64,000 nt of DNA from CAVVJA01 sp963779485 (GTDB lineage: Bacteria; Actinomycetota; Actinomycetes; Mycobacteriales; Jatrophihabitantaceae), in assembly GCA_963779485.1 (NCBI GenBank), contig CAVZYJ010000007.1, forward strand, positions 124,001 through 188,000, in the 5' to 3' direction. Every line of letters begins with the position of its first letter. Within the stretch, counting starts at the first letter, position 1. Below the pieces are notes generated by a model. That model had not been told where the DNA came from, ran no database searches, and worked only from the letters and a program-made list of their open reading frames with translations. Positions 27,364-34,858 of this stretch are shown here, piece by piece. Made by a program: the position numbers and the translations under genes.

Positions 27364-29233
27364 CTAGTCATTCATCTTGTGCAGTTCGAGCGACCGGATT
27401 CCCAGACGCGAAGCGAAACGGAACTTTTTGTTGCGTGGTCAAATCGCTGGTGAATCGCTTCTTGACCGCATCGACCCACCGCACCGGGCGCTTGTCATAG
27501 TCGATCACGACACGGGTCAGCACGGCTCCCGGCGTGGCAGCGCGCCGATCGAATTCCAGCTTCGAGATCGCAGTTCTGCTGGATATCGGCGTAGCCGATT
27601 CCTATGCCCTTTGCGAGCGCCGCGTAATCGATGTGGGCCAGGACCGTGGCCGTCGTGCGGCATAGGCCGATTTCTGCAGCCGTTGCATGTAGTGGTAGGC
27701 CTGGTCGTCCAGGACGAAGAACTTGACAGGCAGCCCTTCGGGCGCTGCCGTCGACATTTCGATCGCGGTCATCAGGAAGCAGCCGTCGCCGGTGACCGTG
27801 ACCACCTGCCGGCCTGGCCGGACTCGCTGGCGTCGCCGATCGGCCGCGGGAATCGACCAGCCCATCGCCTGGTTGTCGACCGGGTTGAAATAGGTGCGCG
27901 GCTGGTAGACCTCGAACGCCTCCGCCGCCCAGTGCTCGGTCAGAGCGTCACGTCGCACGAAGACCAGGGCATCGGACAAGTGCGCCGCGCAGGGCGAGCA
28001 AGAAGCGCCATCGGATCGACGCCGCATTTGGCATACACTCCGCATTCTTGCGGCATTCGGCCTGCCTGAGCGACGCGATGTGCTGATCAGGTGCGCCGGT
28101 CTCGCACCGCCTGACCTGTTCCCGCATTCGAGCAAGCCGCGACAGGAATACGCCCGCATCGGCCGGCACGCAGACGTCGGTTTTGAGCACGCGGCCCAGG
28201 TTGTTCGGATTGGCGTCGACGTGAATGACCTGTGCCGGCTGCGGGTCGCAGTAGTAGGCGGTGGAAACCTCGCTGAACTTCACGCCGATGGCCAGAAGCA
28301 GGTCGATCGATTGAAAGACGACCTCCGCAGTCCTGGGTGCCTTGCGGCCCGAAACCCCAGCCGACGGCCAGCGGGTGGCATTCCGGAATCACACCCTTGC
28401 CCGAGACGCTGGTCGCCACCGGCGCCTGCAGCAGTTCGGCGACCTGTTGCAGCGCCGCCGCAGTAGTCCATGCAGCCGAGGCCGGCGTAAATGCCGACCG
28501 CGAGCTTTCGGCTGGCAAAGCAAGCACAGGGCCGACTGAACGGCCGGCCTCGTCCCAGGGAAGTCCGCACGGGGCGAGCGGCGGATCGTTGTAGTGATAG
28601 GCTTCGATGAGCAGGTTGTACGGGATCACCACGGCGACCGGCCCCGGCTCGCCCGGCCTGGGCGATTGAAAGGCACGTCGCACGCGCACGGGAATTTCTG
28701 ACGACGTGCCGCAACTCGATGACGTCCTTGCACACCGGCTCCAGGAGCTGCGCCTGATTGAGGTCATGAACCTGAAACGGCCGGAATTTCTTGCCGCGCG
28801 CCACGTCGCCCACGATGCACACCATGGGGATGCTGTCGAGCAGACGCTTCACCGATGCCGGTCAAGGAATTGGTGACGCCAGGACCGGGCACAATACACA
28901 TCACGCCGGCTTGCCCGTTGCGCGAGCGTAACCGTCGGCCATCATGGCGGCCGAGAATTCGTGGGTGACGAGCAGGTAGTCGAGCCCACGGCTTTTCATC
29001 GTGTCCCAGAGTTCGTTTTCCTGGCGCCCGGGATGCCATAGACGCATTCAACCCCCTCGACGAGCAGCGTTTCGACGACGCGCCCTGGCGCCGGTGTGCA
29101 AGCCGCTGACTGTGCCCGGTTGTTCGCGAAGATGCAGCGGACCAGCCGGCGCCTGGCTGGTTTGTAGTAAAGTGACAACGCCAGGAAGTACGACGGATCG
29201 CAACAAGTCCCGTCGTGAAAAGTCGAAGCTCAT
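27364..29233 (-). CDS. Thiamine-diphosphate enzyme, acetolactate-synthase-like, heavily frameshifted
   Basis: A large catalytic subunit-like protein of the acetolactate synthase family, about 620 residues if indels are bridged. Reading leftward: VETLLVEGVECVYGIPG (PYR domain, activating Glu) near 29,050; GVMCIVPGPGVTNSLTGIGEA near 28,880; MVCIVGDVARGKKF near 28,800; VATSVSGKGVIPECHPLAVG near 28,400; VIHVDANPNNLGRVLKTDV near 28,200; GDGCFLMTAIEMSTAAPEGLP near 27,740 (ThDP-Mg motif, in two pieces). Stop at 27364-27366. The start at 29233 adds about 50 residues beginning MSFDFSRRDLLRS, which looks like a twin-arginine signal and is odd for this family. Convergent with purL, 25 bp apart. Confidence 0.7.
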
Positions 29234-29632
29234 GGCGTTCCTCGGTGGTCGATTAGGCACGCGGCAAGGGACCAGTGACCATCCCTTGAACGCCGCCAGG
29301 TGAGGGTGTCCTCCTTCCCTATCGTCGGCCGAAGCGACTGCCTTGATGCCTTCGTTGCATTCCGAGCGGACCCTATTCTCGGCACTTCGACATAATGCGT
29401 TTTGGCGATCGACATCCTTGGACGATTTTCGCCCGCTTACCTCAATTGCCAGTTTTTTCCGCCGACTTTTCCTCAAGTTCGCAGGCAAAATGAAGTTGTT
29501 CTCGCTATTTGTTCTCGCTATTTGGTTCGCGAATGATTGCGCCTGGACAGGGTTGAGCGCTTGGAGCTTGCCCTCATCGTCGCCGGCTGAGACTATTCGC
29601 GCAGCCAGATCGATGATCTCATCGTTTGTCAC
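29234..29632 (-). CDS. Hypothetical protein, left end uncertain
   Basis: A GTG frame at 29632 overlaps the stop of the preceding small gene (GTGA). The first about 60 residues (TNDEIIDLAARIVSAGDDEG, then ALNPVQAQSFANQIARTNSENN) look like a real helical protein; I do not recognise the family. Beyond about 29,450 the frame continues without a stop into the acetolactate-synthase-like gene of the next block, which cannot be correct. The true end is lost through an indel or through the junction between blocks B and C. Confidence 0.35.
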
Positions 29633-29835
29633 GGGCGCCCCCGATCTGATGACTGGCGGTTCATCGCCAATGCCGTCCGAAGGTTCCGGAACGATTTTCC
29701 ATCCCAGGTTTCGAGCGCGAGCTTGCTATCGATTGCTCGCTCGGCGAATGAGCGCCTATGTGAGTGGTCGTCAGCAACATTTTGCCTCGGCGCTGGCTCG
29801 CGGCGGCTGCGTTTGTCGACTTGATGATGGCGCAT
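29629..29835 (-). CDS. Small hypothetical protein
   Basis: A 68-residue basic frame starting with the ATG directly after the TAG of the 103-residue gene and ending in a GTGA overlap with the next. The tight packing suggests an operon of four small minus-strand genes. No recognised domain; the Arg/His-rich N-terminus could be a frameshift artefact, as the second half (AERAIDSKLALETWDGKSF) looks more protein-like. Confidence 0.35.
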   Translation of the reverse strand: MRHHQVDKRSRREPAPRQNVADDHSHRRSFAERAIDSKLALETWDGKSFRNLRTALAMNRQSSDRGRP

Positions 29836-30147
29836 CTACATCACCCACGTCGGCAACTCGCCGTCGCCCCATTCGCGCCGTATGCCGAGAGCGTCAGCTT
29901 CGCTCTTGACGAAGATCGCATGGAACGAAACGCGCTTAGCCTCGGTCGTGTTAATACCCTTGATGCAGAAGATGTAACGATCATCACCTCCGTACCAGAC
30001 GGCGAACACGACCTCCGCTTCTTGCATGACGTCGCGAACATATCTCCGCCGATCGCGCTGCTTCATGTGCTTCAGATTGTCAGCATGCTTTACAGCGTTC
30101 ACGGTCTCGATAAACTGATCATCGACTGTCCCGGGTGCGTGGTTCAT
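29836..30147 (-). CDS. Hypothetical protein, 103 residues
   Basis: An intact small protein whose ATG overlaps the stop of the HTH gene by four bases. It begins MNHAPGTVDDQFIETVNAVKHAD and contains AEVVFAVWYGGDDRYIFCIKG, an alternating beta-like stretch. No membrane segment or known motif. Genomic position beside excisionase-like and integrase genes suggests cargo or control of a mobile element. Function unknown. Confidence 0.55.
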   Translation of the reverse strand: MNHAPGTVDDQFIETVNAVKHADNLKHMKQRDRRRYVRDVMQEAEVVFAVWYGGDDRYIFCIKGINTTEAKRVSFHAIFVKSEADALGIRREWGDGELPTWVM

Positions 30148-30395
30148 TGCTGCGCCTCCGACTCCGTGCTGTCGCGCGGCTGCAGCCGTCGCCGGAGCGG
30201 CCCGGTCAGTACTAAGATCTTCTTGCCAATCCGGATCGAGCTTATGTCCCCACGGCGCAACGCCTCATAGAGGCCGTTCCGGGATAGCGGCAAAACTTGG
30301 AGGGTTTCTTCCGGTGTTATGGTAGGGCGGCTAAGCAGTTCATCGATTTCCACCACAGTATTCCCAATCCCTTTATGGTTTGCGAATTCACACAC
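30144..30395 (-). CDS. Excisionase-like helix-turn-helix protein
   Basis: An 83-residue winged-helix/MerR-like DNA-binding protein of the excisionase (HTH_17) type. TITPEETLQVLPLSRNGLY (about residues 25-43) is the first helix pair and recognition helix; EALRRGDISSIRIGKKIL is the wing with the typical basic RIGKK. It may start at an internal GTG (VVEIDELLSRP). It is divergent from the ribbon-helix-helix gene at 30470 and close to an integrase, so a recombination-directionality role is likely. Confidence 0.65.
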   Translation of the reverse strand: MCEFANHKGIGNTVVEIDELLSRPTITPEETLQVLPLSRNGLYEALRRGDISSIRIGKKILVLTGPLRRRLQPRDSTESEAQQ

Positions 30396-30469
30396 AATAT
30401 TTAGGTTGGACTATCTTGTTCGTCAAGGGAGATGTGGTTATTTTTACCCACGAAAAAGGAATGACCTCA

Positions 30470-31018
30470 ATGGCCAAGGGACGACCGCCGAAACCCGAGC
30501 CGGAACGCAAATCGCGATACGTCTCGTTTCGTGCACGCAGCGGGTTGCAGGCGCGACTGGCGGCGGCGGCGCAACAATCCGAGAGATCAGTCAGCGAGGA
30601 AATTGAGCGGCGCCTCGAGCGTTCGTTCCTCACGGAGGGCCTTGGGCGCCAGTTGGCTCAGCACGGGGATTTGCTGGCCAGGATCGCCACGAAACTCGGT
30701 GTTGACGACGCGCCAAACCTTGTGTGGGTGCAGGCTGAAATTTCCGGGCAAGGGTCCATGACAGCAGATGAGAGGCTTTCCGTTAGTCATGCGGGCGGGG
30801 AAGATCAAAGTTGGATTGAGTGCTTTCTCTCGTTGCGAGAACTCATTTGGTCGTTGAAAAAAGTTGAGTCGGAACAAGAACGCTCGACCATTTGGTCAAG
30901 GGCGGAGTGGTTGCTGGACGAGATGGCGATCGCGAAAAAAACCGCAAATTTCGCCGGCCTCTCTGAGAAACTGCGCGCGCTCAGCGAACCCAGCAAAAAT
31001 GTAGAGGGCAAGCCATGA
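30470..31018 (+). CDS. Ribbon-helix-helix DNA-binding protein
   Basis: A 182-residue protein with an Arc/MetJ-type N-terminus: basic MAKGRPPKPEPERK, beta strand RYVSFRARS, then LQARLAAAAQQSERSVSEEIERRLERSF as the two helices. The remaining about 120 residues are helical and Trp/Glu-rich, not recognised. The ATG at 30470 is preferred over an earlier in-frame ATG at 30461 because an AAAGGA Shine-Dalgarno ends 9 bases before it. Divergent from the excisionase-like gene, so the two may share an operator region. It overlaps the next short frame by ATGA. Confidence 0.6.
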   Translation: MAKGRPPKPEPERKSRYVSFRARSGLQARLAAAAQQSERSVSEEIERRLERSFLTEGLGRQLAQHGDLLARIATKLGVDDAPNLVWVQAEISGQGSMTADERLSVSHAGGEDQSWIECFLSLRELIWSLKKVESEQERSTIWSRAEWLLDEMAIAKKTANFAGLSEKLRALSEPSKNVEGKP

Positions 31019-31071
31019 GCGGCCACATCCAACGACGCGGCGAGCGCTCCAGGCAACTGGAGGACGAATAG
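31015..31071 (+). pseudogene. Remnant of a second integrase N-terminus
   Basis: An 18-codon frame, MSGHIQRRGERSRQLEDE, ends just before the integrase ATG. It resembles the start of a phage-type integrase N-terminal strand domain (MxGHIxxR) and parallels the opening of the adjacent integrase (MRGHIRQRSPGHW). It probably is the relic of another tyrosine recombinase gene left by an earlier insertion or recombination. Confidence 0.35.
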
Positions 31072-31073
31072 AT

Positions 31074-32241
31074 ATGCGCGGCCATATTCGACAACGCAGC
31101 CCCGGGCATTGGGCGATCGTGCTCGATATACGCGACGAGACCGGCAACCGCCGTCGAAAGTGGCACAGCTTCACCGGTACCAAGCGCGAGGCGCAGATTG
31201 AATGTAGTCGCCTGATCGCAGAACTAAGCAGCGGTGGTTATGTCGAGCCCGACCGCACCAGCCTCGCCGTCTTCCTTGACCGTTGGCTCGATCATGTGAC
31301 GCACGCAGGTCAGCCCGCGCACCCACGAGCGCTACGCCGAGATTGCCACGGAAAAACATCGCGCCGTTGCTTGGCGCCGTTTTGCTGTCGAAACTTACAG
31401 CCGGCGCAGATATCAATCGGCCTATGCCAAGGCGCTCACCAGTGGCCACAGGAAGCGTGCTGGCGGTCTTTCGCCGCGCACCGTCCACCACATGCATCGG
31501 ATTCTGCGTCAGGCGCTCCAGCAGGCGATGACGTGGGGCATCCTAGCGCGCAATCCCGCGACTGCGGTGAAGCCGCCGAAGGTCGAGCGCACAAAGGTTG
31601 CAACGCTTTCCACCGAGCAGGCCGCGAAGCTTCTCGGCGCCCTCGCCCACAGCCGCATCTACTGGCCTACTCTCATCGCCTTGGCGACCGGCATGAGGCG
31701 TGGCGAAATCTCCGCGTTACGCTGGGAGGCCATTGATTTCGACCGGGGCACATTGCAGGTGGTCGAGACCGTCGAGCAGACCAAGACGTCGCTGCGGTTC
31801 AAGCCTCCGAAGAATGGCAAGACCCGAGCCATCACCCTCCCCGCTTTTGCAGTCGCGGAACTGCGTTGCTGGAAGCGGGAACAGGCTGAAGAGCTATTAC
31901 GGCTCGGGATACGACAGACCGGCAGGACCCTGGTCTGCGGTCGCGCCGACGGCGAGCTACACTCGCCACTTGCCCTCACCTACGAGTTCGCTCGCTTTAT
32001 GCGCCAGCTGAAGGATCTTCCGCAGGTGCGGTTCCACGACCTGCGGCATTCTCACGCCACCCAGCTGTTGGCGACCGGCATTCACCCCAAGATCGCCCAG
32101 GAGCGACTAGGGCACTCCAGCATCAGTGTGACCCTCGATCTTTATTCACACGTTGTGGAGTCAATGCAGGATGAGGCGGCCAGCCGTGTTGACGCGGCCC
32201 TCGGTAGAGCCCTAGAAAGCGAGCGCGAAAAGAAAAGGTAG
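31074..32241 (+). CDS. Tyrosine recombinase (integrase), several frame changes
   Basis: A phage/island integrase of about 388 residues. The N-terminal strand domain reads GHWAIVLDIRDETGNRRRKW. The core-binding domain is scrambled by indels between about 31,310 and 31,450. The catalytic domain is clean from 31,492: ATGMRRGEISALRWEAID (first Arg), VRFHDLRHSHATQLLATG (His-x-x-Arg), GHSSISVTLDLYSH (His and the nucleophile Tyr). Its stop is 71 bp before tRNA-Cys, the classic position for an element that integrates into a tRNA 3' end. Confidence 0.8.
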
Positions 32242-32282
32242 CAATCCGGTAGCAAATGGCCAATTTCGACACTTGCTACCGG
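32237..32282. repeat. Direct and inverted repeats between integrase and tRNA-Cys
   Basis: CCGGTAGCAA (32246-32255) and TTGCTACCGG (32273-32282) form a perfect 10-bp inverted repeat with a 17-base loop. A further direct copy of GGTAGCAA lies at 32237-32244 and contains the integrase stop codon. The group may be a terminator or integrase arm-binding sites. Confidence 0.45.
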
Positions 32283-32312
32283 CAATAAAGACAAATAACC
32301 ACAAAGACTTAA

Positions 32313-32386
32313 GGCCACGTGGCGGAGTGGTTACGCAGCGGTCTGCAAAACCGTTTACCCCGGTTCAATTCCGGGCGTGGCCTCCA
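32313..32386 (+). tRNA. tRNA-Cys (GCA)
   Basis: A 74-base tRNA with a perfect acceptor stem (GGCCACG/CGTGGCC), discriminator T and encoded CCA end. The T arm is CCCGG-TTCAATT-CCGGG and the anticodon loop is CTGCAAA with anticodon GCA. D-arm residues are normal. It is the likely attachment site for the upstream integrase; no second copy of its 3' half was seen within the window. Confidence 0.95.
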
Positions 32387-32505
32387 GTAATAAAATCAAA
32401 CACTTAGCTAAATTTTTAGTTCTTGGACTTAGTCCTGGAATTTGGGTCTGGGAACCCGTTGGGAACCCCTCCCCGTCTCCCGCACCTCGGCGCACCACGG
32501 GGGCG

Positions 32506-32529
32506 TTTGTGGGCGATTGCGGGGTGGTT
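32506..32529 (+). repeat. Dispersed repeat 'TGTGGGCGATTG', copy 1
   Basis: First of three copies of a short sequence close to TTTGTGGGCGATTGTGGGG, found here between tRNA-Cys and the Crp gene. The surrounding 452 bp (32,387-32,838) otherwise contain no gene I can support. Confidence 0.5.
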
Positions 32530-32799
32530 GCCATTTTGCACATCGCCATTTCCATGGGCGGTCTACGCTGCCTGGCGGTAGGGGCTACAGTCAACGTCCC
32601 TTGCCCACAGGCGGCGAGGACCGTCGGCAGGCGTGGCCGCCGCTTGTCTCCTTCCTGAGGAGGCAATCAATGGCCAGAGGCACTCATTGCGATTGGCACC
32701 GCGTTGGTCGCGATCGGCGCATACAGGCTGCTCGATTTGTTGGGTGCTATTCTCGTAGGCGCCCGCTGAAACAAAAGGCCCCGAACCGCTGGGCGGTGG

Positions 32800-32821
32800 T
32801 TTGTAGGCGATTGTGGGGCGG
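32800..32821 (+). repeat. Dispersed repeat 'TGTGGGCGATTG', copy 2
   Basis: Second copy, reading TTTGTAGGCGATTGTGGGGC, 18 bp from the end of the Crp/Fnr gene. Confidence 0.5.
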
Positions 32822-32838
32822 CAGGGACCGCAATCCCA

Positions 32839-33580
32839 TCAGTCGCGACCTGATCCTTTGATGTGCGGCTGGTCGTGCAGAACAACACTCAGCAGCGAGC
32901 TGTGGACTTCTATGCTGCCGTTGTAATCAATGAAGCCCAATTCCCGAAACTTGTTCATGAAATGGCTCACGCGAGACCGCGTAGTGCCAATCATCTCTGC
33001 CAGGGTTTCTTGACTCACCTTCGCGAAGATCGGCTCAGGCCTGCCTTCCTTGCCAAAATTAGCCAATAAAAGAAGGGCTCGAGCCAATCGCTTCTCACTC
33101 GAATTGAACAGTTGATCGACCAAGTCTTCTTCTACGCGGATGGTCCGAACTAAGAGGTGCGCAACAAACATTTCGGAAAACGCTGGTTCGTCACGGAGAA
33201 CGCGTACAATGGCCTCCTTCTCCAGTCGCATGATTTCGCATTCGATCATTGCCGTAGCCGTCGCCATGCGCCGTGGCTGGCCGGTCAGGCAACCCTCGCC
33301 GCAGAACACATCCGGCCCCTGAATTGCGACAGGCTTCCTTGCCTTGCTCGGAAACAACGGTGAGCTTGACGTTGCCTTTCTGGATGTAGAAGACGAAATC
33401 CGCAGCATCTCCCTGCGAAAAAACGACCTGATTCTCGCGATATTTGCCGATGCTGCGTCCCTCGCCAACTTTGGCAAGAAAGGATTTCGGATCGAAAGAC
33501 GGCCCTTGCTCGATCACCATGGCACGAGGTCCTGAATCGTGTCGTCGGCCCGCCGGCTGGCCCTTCTGGGTAGACCGCAT
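32839..33580 (-). CDS. Crp/Fnr family regulator, one frame change
   Basis: A cyclic-nucleotide-binding-fold regulator of about 246 residues. The sensor beta-roll reads YRENQVVFSQGDAADFVFYIQKGNVKLTVVSEQGKEA; removal of one extra base at 33331 joins it to VAIQGPDVFCGEGCL. The long dimer helix follows, then the winged HTH (VSQETLAEMIGTTRSRVSHFMNKF). It lacks the Fnr N-terminal cysteine cluster, so it is not an oxygen sensor of that type. The start at 33580 (MRSTQKGQ) is preferred; an internal ATG at 33520 is possible. Effector unknown. Confidence 0.8.
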
Positions 33581-33651
33581 TTTATCATTGGATTGAAGGA
33601 AGGCCACCGGCAGCCGCACCGACATAATGGCGCACCGGGAGTCCGCGGCCA

Positions 33652-33673
33652 TTTGTGGGCGATTGTGGGGTGG
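33652..33673 (+). repeat. Dispersed repeat 'TGTGGGCGATTG', copy 3
   Basis: Third copy, reading TTTGTGGGCGATTGTGGGG, in the 511-bp gene-free stretch 33,581-34,091. The 100 bp after it also resemble the sequence after copy 1 (a later AGGCGGCG box). Confidence 0.5.
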
Positions 33674-33755
33674 TCTAGGCTTTAGCGGTTGGCAATCGCT
33701 CTCCTGTGTTTGCCACCAGGCGGCGGGACTTGGTAGCCCCTTGCGTCCGCCGCCT

Positions 33756-33884
33756 GTTCTAATCGAAATTAGCAATGGCGGCTGTGCTATCCGCGTTCAT
33801 TTGCGACCGCGCCTTGCGGCTACATTGGGGGCAGTACCATCGAGTCGCGCTTTCGGTCCAGCCGCAGCACCGCGCGATTAGAAC
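33756..33884. repeat. Spaced 10-bp inverted repeat
   Basis: GTTCTAATCG (33756-33765) and CGATTAGAAC (33875-33884) are perfect inverted copies enclosing 109 bp without a credible frame. It could mark a tiny non-autonomous element or be chance. The rest of 33,581-34,091 shows nothing else. Confidence 0.3.
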
Positions 33885-34091
33885 GCCATCAGAATATGAT
33901 CCAAAAATCTGAAACCACGCGCGCCTTGACCGCGCCCCTTTGCCAAGCGGTGTTTGGAGTGGCCTCCGACCCGCTTGCTTTCTCTCCTTGGTGCCCGCGC
34001 GGACCGCTTGCGTGAGCAGTATTGAACAGCTGCCCCAAGTCTACAGTGCAATAATCTTCAGGAGGTTGCGAGCAGATTGAGGGCAGCCCTT

Positions 34092-34385
34092 ATGTACAAC
34101 CATTACCCTACCGTCAACGGAAAACGCCCCTTTAACCAAAGGGAATCACCGCCGTTTGGCGTTGAAGATCGCCCTCCGTGTCCGTCATGCGGCGCTGAGA
34201 TGAACTTGTTCCGTCGTTCCCCGGAACCTGTCCACCATGGTTACGAAGTGCAAATGTTCTCCTGCATGGAATGCGACGCGGAATTTATCCGGAGTGCCGA
34301 CCGCACGGGTAAGCCGCACCCGACGCCCCTCATCATCGAACTGGAGACGCTGTCTCCAAGCATTGCGCGCGCGGTGGGTGAATGA
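34092..34385 (+). CDS. Small zinc-ribbon-like protein
   Basis: A 97-residue protein with a CPSCGAE knuckle and a second CMEC pair about 30 residues later, together a four-Cys zinc ribbon. The rest is polar. Start taken at the ATG at 34092, with GAGGG eight bases upstream. It overlaps the next small gene by ATGA. Many such proteins occur in Bradyrhizobium; function unknown. Confidence 0.6.
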   Translation: MYNHYPTVNGKRPFNQRESPPFGVEDRPPCPSCGAEMNLFRRSPEPVHHGYEVQMFSCMECDAEFIRSADRTGKPHPTPLIIELETLSPSIARAVGE

Positions 34386-34642
34386 GGCCCGAACCACCGC
34401 CTGGGCCGCCCGCGACGCTCGGCGAGGTGCGCTGGCTCGACGCGATCTCGCTCTTGGCTTCCTGTAAAGTGTGCGCGCATGAGACCGTTCTCAACGTCAA
34501 CTCGCTACCAGACACTGTGCCACTGTCTTGGTTCGCGTCACGCTTCGTGTGCAAGTGCTGTGACGCGGTCGGCGCATATATTTCGCCTAGCTGGTCAGAG
34601 AAACCAGACGGGGCTGATCTGGCCGATTATATGTCGGGATGA
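34382..34642 (+). CDS. Second small zinc-ribbon-like protein
   Basis: An 86-residue protein with CKVC and CKCC pairs spaced about 27 residues apart, another likely zinc site, after a Pro-rich N-terminus. Translationally coupled to the gene before it. The pair could act together. The 216 bp that follow to the diguanylate cyclase contain no gene. Confidence 0.55.
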   Translation: MRPEPPPGPPATLGEVRWLDAISLLASCKVCAHETVLNVNSLPDTVPLSWFASRFVCKCCDAVGAYISPSWSEKPDGADLADYMSG

Positions 34643-34858
34643 GCGAGCGGTGACAATCGCAGGCTCCCCACGCAAGCTGAGATCAGGTTCTCCGCATGCC
34701 GCGCGTCGTGCCTCTACGCTTCGGGTCCCGTTTCGAAGCAAATTGCAACGATTTATGACCCCTAAGTGGTCCATCTATATCGACCGATGTATTTCAATTT
34801 TGCTGTACGTCGATTTTGATGGCCGCAGGGACAGGCTTTTCGGGTCGTATGGTTCCCT

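Noticed and set aside
24420..29233. purL and the thiamine enzyme as true pseudogenes
   Set aside because: Conservation is retained across every break in two unrelated housekeeping-type genes, which favours indel errors.
32377..32658. Reading frame starting in the tRNA-Cys 3' end
   Set aside because: Begins inside the tRNA and runs through a repeat; no protein features.
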